Of a stretch of DNA of 64,000 nt, positions 57,128 through 64,000 are shown in pieces. Both the position numbers and the translations under genes were made by a program. The notes below the pieces were generated by a model that saw only the letters and a list, made by a program, of their open reading frames with translations, was not told the origin of the DNA and did not search any database. The stretch comes from Gammaproteobacteria bacterium (GTDB lineage Bacteria > Pseudomonadota > Gammaproteobacteria > Chromatiales > Chromatiaceae). Where the stretch lies: assembly GCA_020445415.1 (NCBI GenBank), contig JAGRGP010000015.1, positions 17,211-81,210 on the forward strand. Reading direction: 5' to 3'. Position 1 is the stretch's first letter. Each line of letters begins with the position of its first letter.

Positions 57128-57478
57128 TCGTCGAATCACCGGGTAGTTAGGTTGCCCGTGCGCATAGCCGCGAAGACCTGCTCCTGATGCGCAGCCCGAA
57201 GCTCCCCATAGTGGCTTTGATAGGCCCGATTTGACTATCTGAATTATGTTCCTGTATCCGTGCGGCGGAAGTGGCGAATCCAACGAAAAAGCTGATGAGT
57301 GGAGACGTCGAGTAGCGCCAGCCGCAGGGTCTTCGATGGGGAGATCGTTGACTGGCGTAAAATAAAGTCTTCCCGATTTTCGCCGCTAATAGGGCGGGCC
57401 TAACCAAAATCGATGCGGCCCCTCCGTAGTCTCCGACTCCCGGAAATCGTGCCATTCAGAATAGGGACAATACTTACC
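57128..57478. other. Intergenic stretch, nothing recognised
   Basis: No supported gene in these 351 bases. Minus-strand frames here have random composition. The end (57450-57478) should carry the promoter and leader of the coiled-coil gene. Confidence 0.4.
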
Positions 57479-58357
57479 ATGTCAGTCACTGCTCAGGACG
57501 TCACACTCCAAGAAGATATTTCGGCGATCGAGAAGAAACGCCGGGTGTTGGAACAGATCGTCGCCATTACCCATGCAATAGAACATCTGCAAGCAAGTTT
57601 GGATTCGGTGCTCGTTCTAGGTATGGCGTCGAAGGAGATTCCGGAGAATGCCCTTAGTCTATACAGCTCCCTTAACGAAAATCTGCGTAACTTGCCGGTC
57701 AAGAAGATTCAGGAGTATCAGAAAAATCTTGAGGCGGTGATTCGCCAGCAGCTCGACAAGATCCTGCAACTTTCCGGCATAGATTTTAATTCGGATCAAG
57801 CAATTGCGAATTTTTGTCGGAATGAAGATGTTGCGGGACACAATTCTGTAGCGCTCTTGGAGGATTTCAAGCGGACTGCTCAGACGGCTGTCTCCTTGCG
57901 GGTGCTTCTTCGAAAACGCGGGGTTCCTACCTCCGGAACGGCATTGCCGGTACCCAAGGCGGTCATTGTCCAGCAGTTGGAACAGTTGGATCGGCAAGAA
58001 CAACAGCAACGTGCAAAGGTCAAGATCAAAATCGAGGAGATGCAGCAAGATATCGACAGGATGCTCGAAAACCCCACCTATCCTTCAGGAATGAAACAAA
58101 TCTTGGCCAGCGCGCGCGAGAATCTGGGGAAGGATATCGAAGCCTTGGACGCGGGTGCCGCCTTGGGTACCTTGAGCTTTGTCGCAGATGTTCAGAATTT
58201 GACGGCGATTGGCGAGGAGCAATCCGATGGAGTCGAGATTGTAGCAGCCCCGGTGAAACCAGAGCGGGAGCTGAGCTTTTCTGCGACAGCGAGCCGTTGG
58301 TTGAATAGTCCGTGGGATGTTTCCTGGCAAAAAATCAAGGATTCAGGAGACTGTTAA
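57479..58357 (+). CDS. Coiled-coil protein of unknown function
   Basis: A 292-residue, mostly helical cytoplasmic protein. Long heptad-type segments lie at 12-50, 65-105 and 165-215 (LEQLDRQEQQQRAKVKIKIE). A linker VPTSGTALPVPKAVI comes between. No membrane helix, signal or catalytic motif, and I do not recognise a family. ATG 57479 follows an AT-rich leader; the frame could be extended to 57413, but that adds no coherent sequence. Confidence 0.75.
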   Translation: MSVTAQDVTLQEDISAIEKKRRVLEQIVAITHAIEHLQASLDSVLVLGMASKEIPENALSLYSSLNENLRNLPVKKIQEYQKNLEAVIRQQLDKILQLSGIDFNSDQAIANFCRNEDVAGHNSVALLEDFKRTAQTAVSLRVLLRKRGVPTSGTALPVPKAVIVQQLEQLDRQEQQQRAKVKIKIEEMQQDIDRMLENPTYPSGMKQILASARENLGKDIEALDAGAALGTLSFVADVQNLTAIGEEQSDGVEIVAAPVKPERELSFSATASRWLNSPWDVSWQKIKDSGDC

Positions 58358-58490
58358 TCTCGACTGCTACCTTTCCCGGTTAGATTACAAGTCGCTTTTT
58401 TGTTGCGATAACAGGATTTCCGAGAACGGTTGCAAGTGAGAATCGGTAGCCGCTCTGCCTGTTTTTGGGTATCCGCTAAGGCAGCCAAAA

Positions 58491-59411
58491 CTATGGAGAC
58501 TTGAACCCCGCTAGCACCATCAAGCCAAGCATGGTGGCGATGACAATGGTAGAAGCAGAATAAATTGCAATGACTTTTTCTTGGGCACCAAAAACCAAGC
58601 CGTAGGAAACAAATGAGCCCAGGGTGCCGAGTCCACCAATCCATATGCTCGAGTAGATCAGTTTCGCACTCGTCCGCTCCACATGGGACTTGGCGAGCAT
58701 TAACAAATAACATGCTGCCATAATTGCGATAAAACTCGCGCTGGGAATCGACCAGCTGAATGAGCTGAAATTAAAAATGTCCTGAGTTTGGGTTGAGACT
58801 TTAAATGCTTCGTTATTGGACAACGACACGTACGCCGCCCACGAGAACGCCAATGTTTGTGCTACAAGGGGTATGAGAAGCAGGGCGAGAATTGCCCTTT
58901 TCAGTTGCTTGAGCTTCAGTTCGGCCAGTGATCCGGGGACATCGATCGCGAGCACTTTGGCCAGGCGTTCGACATCTGTTTTCCAGCGCTCGTCGCTGAT
59001 CGAGATAGCGTTGCGCGTGGCGAGCTTCACTAGGGACTCTGGTAGCTCATTTCCCCGGGGCATACTGCTATTTTCAACAAGCACAGGAAAAACAGGCACA
59101 TTCTTTTCGAGTGCCGTCTGCACTTCGAGAGACACGTAATCTTGTGGAGATCCCGAAAGATCCTGTCGGTTGGTAACGGTGCTAAGCCAACGCTGTCCAA
59201 TTAAAACGATTACCGCGCCGGCACCGTCAAGTTCCTTGGCAATCGCATGGGAAAAATCGTCACCGCCCGAGATGCCCCCCACATCCCGGAATACCCGATT
59301 AGGCCCGAAATAGGCCGCCAAACTGTCTTCAAGACGTCCAGCGTATCCTTGAGTGTCTTCTCTTCGGTAACTGATAAATATTTTGTCATGCTTGGTTTTA
59401 TTGCTGAGCAT
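58491..59411 (-). CDS. TIR-domain protein with four C-terminal transmembrane helices
   Basis: A 306-residue protein with an N-terminal TIR domain (about 9-155): KIFISYRREDTQGYAGRLED, then RVFRDVGGISGGDDF and GAGAVIVLIGQRWL. The likely NADase glutamate is E96 in DYVSLEVQTALEKNVPVFPV. Four transmembrane helices follow (about 172-195, 222-240, 253-275, 280-302). Bacterial TIR proteins often cleave NAD or make nucleotide signals in defence. ATG 59411 has AGGAG eight bases upstream. It has no obvious partner gene, and its neighbours are broken. Confidence 0.85.
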   Translation of the reverse strand: MLSNKTKHDKIFISYRREDTQGYAGRLEDSLAAYFGPNRVFRDVGGISGGDDFSHAIAKELDGAGAVIVLIGQRWLSTVTNRQDLSGSPQDYVSLEVQTALEKNVPVFPVLVENSSMPRGNELPESLVKLATRNAISISDERWKTDVERLAKVLAIDVPGSLAELKLKQLKRAILALLLIPLVAQTLAFSWAAYVSLSNNEAFKVSTQTQDIFNFSSFSWSIPSASFIAIMAACYLLMLAKSHVERTSAKLIYSSIWIGGLGTLGSFVSYGLVFGAQEKVIAIYSASTIVIATMLGLMVLAGFKSP

Positions 59412-59530
59412 GCTAGAGCTCCTGCTATCTCGGTCAACCACCCACTGTCCGGAATGTAGTCGTTTTGTTTTCCAAGCGCTAGTGCAAGCGTCGATACCAG
59501 CGGTGTATACCATTTTGGCTTCAGCGTTGA

Positions 59531-60013
59531 GGCATCAATACCGGTAAAAATAGCTCCTTTATCGCCATTGGTTATGATTACCAGATTGGAAACGGCGACC
59601 CGTTGTCCGCGACAGTGCGTTTGCCTGAGGTGGGTGATGATCTGTTCGACCTGTGGATTTTCAATGATGTTGGTAACGCCTTTGACACCAGCATCGAACT
59701 AATGGCCGGCATCACTTTTGACTTTACGTCCTTCGGGCTGCCTGGAGGCATCGAATACAGCGTAGGTGCTGCGCACCTTGGAATCGAAAGCGACGCGATG
59801 CTAGATCCCAACGATACAACGGCATTCGATACGACCTCGACCTTCGCTTCGACAGGTAACTTCACTGGCACCATGACGCCCATCACGGTGTGTGTCCCAG
59901 AATCCGCCACCCTTACATTGATAGGCGCCGGCCTAGCCGGTATCGGCTATAAGCGCCATCACTATAAAAAGCCGCATAAGCAGCAATCCAAAACCACAAT
60001 AATCCCATTATGA
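59531..60013 (+). pseudogene. 5'-truncated PEP-CTERM exported protein remnant
   Basis: The frame is open from 59531 (after a stop at 59528-59530) to 60013. The C-terminus ends VPESATLTLIGAGLAGIGYKR plus a basic tail, a PEP-CTERM sorting signal of the exosortase system. Before it lies a low-complexity beta-rich region. There is no ATG or GTG near the start (only a TTG at 59603) and no signal peptide, which this family needs for export. It is therefore likely the 3' remnant of a gene whose beginning was lost. Confidence 0.7.
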
Positions 60014-60127
60014 TACGCGCTGATGGGGTTTATTAGTGCTTTGTCTAAGTCAGCAATCGCTGAACAGCAGTTGTTAACCAAAAAGTGTTGAGCGGTGGCA
60101 ATGGTTCGATCCGAAGGACAATGATCC

Positions 60128-60523
60128 TCACCGAGATTTCCTCTTGTCACTCTTCGTGGCATATCCCAACTGTAACTTTCCCTTCCCGCATCGATCCGCA
60201 ACACGATCGAGGGTTTCCAACAGGCGATCGTCTTTCTCCTTTTTTTGCGGCAGTTCAGGGAAGTCGGCCTGCGCTGGTTCGGAGTCAGGGTGTTGCCAGT
60301 CGCTGATACCCACGCGGATGAGCCGTACCGGTTTGCGTGGCAGCTTGCCGTGCAGAAAAAGCGTCCACGCCTCTCTGAGGATCATCCTTTCGTCGTGGGT
60401 TGGAACAGTGAGCTTGTGCTGTCGGGTATGAGTCTCAAAATCTTCGAAGCGAATCCTCAGTGTCACGATCAGGCCGAGTTCAGGCAGGCCCGCGGCGCGG
60501 TCAGCTAGTCGCACGCATACCAA
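60128..60523 (-). pseudogene. dinB: 3' remnant of a DinB-type (Y-family) DNA polymerase IV gene
   Basis: The translated end contains the little-finger domain sequence TLRIRFEDFETHTRQHKLT, then RKPVRLIRVGISDW, which closely resemble the last 100 residues of DNA polymerase IV. The frame is open only to a stop near 60550. The upstream sequence does not encode the palm or fingers in any frame. The catalytic domains are missing, so it is a fragment. Confidence 0.75.
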
Positions 60524-60909
60524 CCAGCGGGGTCAGTGCTGTAGTCGCACGTCCCAGTTCTGAAATTGAGCAAACCTCCACGAACCGAGCTGTCGAGTTC
60601 GTCGTCTGCCGGTGTCGTCTCGGCACTCTCAGCTAGAAAATGTATTGCGGTCAACAGATCACCAACAACTGCGCTTGCGATCCCGATCGCTAGTCAGTCG
60701 GTTGTCATGAGCACCTCTGTCCCCGCGCTTGCCTCCTGATTGGATATCCGATTGGCTGAGAAAGACATTCACAATCCAAGTCAGTCTGCACCCGAGGTAG
60801 GTTCCGTTTCTCGAATCTTCGTTAGCGTCGCTTGGTACTGCGCTCTACCCACTCCTTTTATAGCTGTATTTTTTGCGCCTTCTTGATCATTTAGGTGTCA
60901 GTATTTTTA

Positions 60910-60924
60910 ACAGTTGTGAACTGT
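60910..60924. repeat. Short inverted repeat next to a candidate promoter
   Basis: ACAGTT-GTG-AACTGT, perfect six-base arms. It is framed by GTGTCA (60895-60900) and TGACAC (60930-60935), a second nested dyad that shares its TGTCA/TGACA halves with the palindrome upstream of rpfF. It may be a regulator site overlapping the promoter. Confidence 0.35.
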
Positions 60925-60928
60925 GAAG

Positions 60929-60958
60929 TTGACACTTTATCGGATATCTAACTAATAA
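60929..60958 (+). promoter_or_regulatory. Candidate vegetative promoter of the surface-protein gene
   Basis: A perfect TTGACA (60929-60934) is followed after 18 bases by TAATAA (60953-60958). The predicted leader to ATG 61056 is about 90 bases. Confidence 0.45.
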
Positions 60959-61055
60959 ATATAGGAATGTACTTAGTAGGAATAAAACTTGCTTTAAAAC
61001 ACCAACCTTTATGGGCGATTGTTAGCAAGAGTCCCATGTGAGAGCCTAGACTAAA

Positions 61056-61802
61056 ATGAGAAAGACTATTCTGATTGGGGTATTGTTACTGCTTGGTTCG
61101 GTGGCACCGGCAAGCTGGGCGACGGCGCTGTTTGAATCGAGCAGCTATGCCAAGCTGACTTACGAGGGTTTTACCGGTCCGGTTGGCGCCGGCTCGGTAG
61201 AGGTTTCTATCTTTGACCTATCGGTAACGCCGGGCGGCCATGTCAGCGCCAATGGGAATGCCTCTGGAGTGCTAGACGAGGCCGTGTCGACGGATGGGGA
61301 TGGCAGTGGACTGCTGGCGGGCGAGAGCGTTGAGGTCATGTCATCGGTCAGCGGTGAGGCGGTTGACGGTGATGTGAGTGGTGCCAGTTCCGTGGGCGGT
61401 ATCTTTGAGGTGTTCAATAATTTTCTGGATACGGTTACCCTTGAATTCACGCTGGCGACAAGTTACGACTTTACCCATGGGGCTGATCCCGGCGACAGTG
61501 CCACGGCCTTTCTTGAGATGCTGGTGGTCGTTTACGATTTGGCTGGCGTTGTACCCGATGCCTATATCGTGGATCTAGTCCTCGACAGCCTGCTGGGGGA
61601 TCCCAGCGAAACCAGTAATGGGATCGTGTCGCAAACGCTTTTTGTGGATCTTCCGGCCGGTGGGGCCTTTGGTATCGATCTGTTCTTGACGAGCGAGGGA
61701 AGCGCGGTGGCAAAGGCGGTGGGGGTACCCACTCCGGGGGTAATATTGCTTGTCGTTCTCGGATTGGGCATGCTGGGTGTGACCCGAAGGGTTGCCGCCT
61801 AG
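61056..61802 (+). CDS. Exported protein with a VPTPG-type C-terminal sorting signal
   Basis: A 248-residue protein with a signal peptide (LIGVLLLLGSVAPASWA, cleavage near residue 23). The mature region is beta-rich, low in cysteine and full of glycine and serine. The C-terminal tripartite signal is VPTPG, a hydrophobic helix (VILLVVLGLGMLGV) and TRR. This is the PEP-CTERM arrangement with P-T-P in place of P-E-P, so exosortase/archaeosortase-type processing is likely. The role of the mature domain is unknown. Confidence 0.85.
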   Translation: MRKTILIGVLLLLGSVAPASWATALFESSSYAKLTYEGFTGPVGAGSVEVSIFDLSVTPGGHVSANGNASGVLDEAVSTDGDGSGLLAGESVEVMSSVSGEAVDGDVSGASSVGGIFEVFNNFLDTVTLEFTLATSYDFTHGADPGDSATAFLEMLVVVYDLAGVVPDAYIVDLVLDSLLGDPSETSNGIVSQTLFVDLPAGGAFGIDLFLTSEGSAVAKAVGVPTPGVILLVVLGLGMLGVTRRVAA

Positions 61803-61943
61803 GCAAGCCAGGGGAACTGGTCAGTAGAAGATTCTCGGATTTTCACCAAGATGCGATTAGATTCTAGAGAAATAGTGCCTATTGTATTGAAGTAGCCAAC
61901 CAAAAAATTGCAATGGATTTCCGAAAGCAAGGGGGTGCCGGAA

Positions 61944-62966
61944 ATGTCTATCCGTCAGTCTAATAAGACAACGGGGGGGTGGTGTGTTACGCCACTCCTG
62001 GCATGCAGAAGAGTATGGGGGATGGTGGTCGCTGTGGCACCGCTATGGATGGGTGCGGCAGGGTTGTCGGAGGCGGCGGTGCGGGATGTGGTGATCGCCG
62101 ATGTTTCCACGCGAGCATTTTCGGTTATCTGGGTGTCTGATCAGCCGGTTACCGATACGACGGTAAGGGTTTACGCTGATGGGAATGGTAGCTCGGATCT
62201 GACCCCTGAGCTTACCGTGGAGGTAACCAGTGCGTTAATCCCATCGGCCCATGATCTGGGCATCGTCAAGGTTGATGTCTGGGGTTTACAAGCCAGCACC
62301 ACCTACTTTGTCGAAACCGAGACGGATGGGCTGGTCTATCCGGCGTCTGGTCCGTTGCTCGAAGTAACCACCGCGGCCGCGGCAACGGCGGCAAATCTTG
62401 ATGGGACTCCCATCGCCAATGATCTGCTGATCCACGATCTGTTAGCTCCCGATGGGGGTGCGCCAGCGAATGGTGCCTTGCTGGTTTTGAAGGTCCCTTC
62501 TTTATCCCAGTATCCCTTAACCGCGTTTGTGGCCGACGGCGTTGCGGCACCGGGCACGGTGGTCGATTTGAGTAATCTGGTTAGCGATGCAACTGGAACC
62601 AATGCCCAGGTTACGGGTGGAACCGTCATTGAGATCAGTGAGTACCGGGGGCTTTTATGTACCAACCTGGATGACCAAAAGTTGGTGCGCCTGCGGCGCG
62701 CGCCCGACCACGAAGAGACACCGGCGATCAGCGAAGCGGAGGTCCCGTCAACCTGTTTCGCACCCGGTGGAACGGCGGCGGATTTCAACTGCGACGGCGC
62801 GGTCAATCCGGTCGATTTCAACGAATTCCTGATCAAGTTTGGACTCTCCAATAACGGGGCTGTCCCCGATTGTCGGTTTAACCCGGATTTCGATCTTGCT
62901 CCCGACGGTCAGATTGATCCTGTCGACTTCAACGAGTTTTTGATCGTCTTCGGTACCACGGAATAA
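61944..62966 (+). CDS. Exported protein with fibronectin-like region and C-terminal dockerin repeats
   Basis: A 340-residue exported protein (signal peptide about 12-45, VVAVAPLWMGAAGLSEAA). A fibronectin type III-like region follows (VRDVVIADVSTRAFSVIWVS). A dockerin-like module ends the protein, with two calcium-loop repeats: ADFNCDGAVNPVDFNEFLI and DLAPDGQIDPVDFNEFLI. Dockerins bind cohesin domains, and the next gene has a cohesin-like region. ATG 61944 is chosen over TTG/ATG upstream because family sequence begins later; the exact start is uncertain. Confidence 0.82.
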   Translation: MSIRQSNKTTGGWCVTPLLACRRVWGMVVAVAPLWMGAAGLSEAAVRDVVIADVSTRAFSVIWVSDQPVTDTTVRVYADGNGSSDLTPELTVEVTSALIPSAHDLGIVKVDVWGLQASTTYFVETETDGLVYPASGPLLEVTTAAAATAANLDGTPIANDLLIHDLLAPDGGAPANGALLVLKVPSLSQYPLTAFVADGVAAPGTVVDLSNLVSDATGTNAQVTGGTVIEISEYRGLLCTNLDDQKLVRLRRAPDHEETPAISEAEVPSTCFAPGGTAADFNCDGAVNPVDFNEFLIKFGLSNNGAVPDCRFNPDFDLAPDGQIDPVDFNEFLIVFGTTE

Positions 62967-63027
62967 GTCACCCAAAGAGCCGGTGAGATTGAAGTGGACT
63001 CATCCTTCTCCTCAAGGATTTAAGCGC

Positions 63028-64000
63028 ATGAAACAACGATTTTCCTCCGTGCTGATTCTTCAATTGCTATCAGCCGGTGTATTCGCCGAGGGCGTGTCTA
63101 TCGTCCCCGCCGTGGTCGAGCCTGATGCGAACAATGTCCTACGTTTTTCGGTTGACGTGGAGGGTGTGCCGGATCCGGGCATTCGATCGTTTGCGCTTTC
63201 CCTGGCGTTTGAGAGCGATGTGGTTCAACTGCTGGACACGCAGGTGAATACCCTTTCGGCGACGCCACCCGATCCACAAAAGATCACTTGCGCGGCCAAA
63301 CTGATTGATACAGGTTCTGCCGAAACGATTCTGCCCGCGGCCAATCTCATTTTGCTTGATTCAGGGATTGGTTCGTTCGTCCGCGATACGGCGAGCGCCG
63401 GCGGCATATTGGTGAGCGACAACTATTCGCCGGCCACCGACATTTCCGATTCGGCAACCCGGGTAACCTACAATGCGGGTGCGGCGGGGCCCATTGGGTC
63501 GAAACAGGTTGGCGGAGGTAGCCTGATTGAGTTTCGCTGCTTGGTAGGTAGCCAAGTTCCTTTGGGTACGGTCGTTAACATACAGCCGGATCTCTATCCG
63601 GGGCTGGATGGCGCGGTACTGCTGGATCAGGCCGGAAGCCAACCGGTTATCAATACATTCACCCCGGGAAGCATCGTGGTGGGGGGAGCGGTAAATACCC
63701 CCCCCGATGTGGATGTCATCCCGGATCAGGAGAATGAGGAAGGGGATATTGGTATTTTCCTGGCGGTCATCGCGAGCGATCCTGACGGTGATTCCCTAAC
63801 ATTTAGTGCTTTGGGGCTGCCATCGGGGCTGGAGATTGATCCCGTCACGGGGGAGATAACCGGTTCGTTGGATTTCACTTCGGCTGGCAACTATGGCGTG
63901 ACCGTCATGGTAACGGATGGGACGGCTACCACGGATCGTAGCTTTAATTGGTTGGTGACCAATACCAACCGGATGCCGAGCATCAGCTCTGCCCCGGTAT
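63028..64000 (+). CDS. Exported cohesin-like / Ig-like domain protein (3' end outside window)
   Basis: The frame runs off the window. It has a signal peptide (MKQRFSSVLILQLLSAGVFA) and then a cohesin-like domain (about 22-210) with VSIVPAVVEPDANNVLRFSV and RSFALSLAFESDVVQL. Putative Ig (He_PIG) repeats begin about 215 (NTPPDVDVIPDQENEEGD, ending with GLPSGLEIDPVTGEITG), with a second one starting at the window edge. This layout fits a large secreted or surface-displayed adhesion or scaffold protein. It lies 61 bases after the dockerin gene. Confidence 0.8.
   Translation, partial: MKQRFSSVLILQLLSAGVFAEGVSIVPAVVEPDANNVLRFSVDVEGVPDPGIRSFALSLAFESDVVQLLDTQVNTLSATPPDPQKITCAAKLIDTGSAETILPAANLILLDSGIGSFVRDTASAGGILVSDNYSPATDISDSATRVTYNAGAAGPIGSKQVGGGSLIEFRCLVGSQVPLGTVVNIQPDLYPGLDGAVLLDQAGSQPVINTFTPGSIVVGGAVNTPPDVDVIPDQENEEGDIGIFLAVIASDPDGDSLTFSALGLPSGLEIDPVTGEITGSLDFTSAGNYGVTVMVTDGTATTDRSFNWLVTNTNRMPSISSAPV

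Larger units (their letters stand above)
60524..61055. other. Gene-free region between the dinB remnant and the surface-protein genes
   Basis: These 532 bases hold no supported gene. The first 250 look like degenerate coding DNA. The last 160 are AT-rich and contain a dyad (60910-60924) and a candidate promoter (60929-60958) for the gene at 61056. Confidence 0.5.

Noticed and set aside
57147..57455. Minus-strand 102-codon frame
   Set aside because: No ribosome site or recognisable sequence; it lies across the leader of the coiled-coil gene.

Overview
The window looks like the chromosome of a free-living or host-associated gammaproteobacterium, possibly near the sulfur-oxidising Chromatiales. 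This placement is inferred from gene content and from protein sequences that read like gammaproteobacterial orthologues (DnaE, AccA, PrfB, PcnB, YgfZ, ThrH); no marker-gene phylogeny was possible. Genes lie on both strands, densely packed, with many 1-4 base overlaps and several TTG/GTG starts. No rRNA operon, insertion sequence, prophage or CRISPR array was seen.

Layout. Bases 1-10,250 are housekeeping: the 3' end of dnaE, accA, tilS, a cyclic-nucleotide/rhodanese regulator, prfB with its programmed +1 frameshift, lysS, an H-NS-like protein, an HDOD protein and ygfZ. Bases 10,390-15,100 hold an RNase II-family enzyme, a three-gene operon around a membrane-anchored SbcC/YhaN-like ATPase, and ybaK. 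Bases 15,100-25,290 form the most unusual part: a diffusible-signal-factor (DSF) quorum-sensing island. It has an rpfF synthase, an rpfC hybrid sensor kinase, a dedicated acyl carrier protein with a ketoacyl-ACP synthase, a cyclopropane-synthase-like methyltransferase, a kinase-less RpfC paralogue, and rpfG (HD-GYP). The ACP, synthase and methyltransferase suggest that the signal fatty acid is custom built and methyl- or cyclopropane-modified. A 1.2-kb gene-free stretch with strong dyads precedes rpfF.

Bases 25,690-31,170 hold a periplasmic sulfurtransferase, thrH, a tRNA-Glu(CTC), pcnB (apparently with a non-AUG start), folK, panB and panC. Bases 31,190-42,300 are a glycogen/alpha-glucan island: glgA, pgi, glgB, glgC, a GH57 enzyme, malQ and galU. 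Together these make ADP-glucose and UDP-glucose, polymerise and branch glucan, and rearrange maltodextrins. Bases 42,400-49,050 contain redox and stress genes (peroxiredoxin-like protein, hydrolase, FMN reductase, hemF, bacteriohemerythrin, Tat-exported aldo/keto reductase) and an MFS/ADP-ATP-carrier-like permease. Bases 49,150-52,720 encode an Mla/Pqi-type lipid transport system (permease, ATPase, MCE protein, lipoprotein).

Bases 53,000-64,000 are more accessory: proteins of unknown function, a DUF389-type membrane protein, an SpmA-SpmB-like fusion, a thioesterase, a membrane TIR protein, remnants of a PEP-CTERM gene and of dinB, and then a run of exported proteins. The last group includes a VPxP/PEP-CTERM-like surface protein, a dockerin-bearing protein and, running off the end, a cohesin/Ig-like protein. 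The dockerin and cohesin-like genes are adjacent and could form a binding pair.
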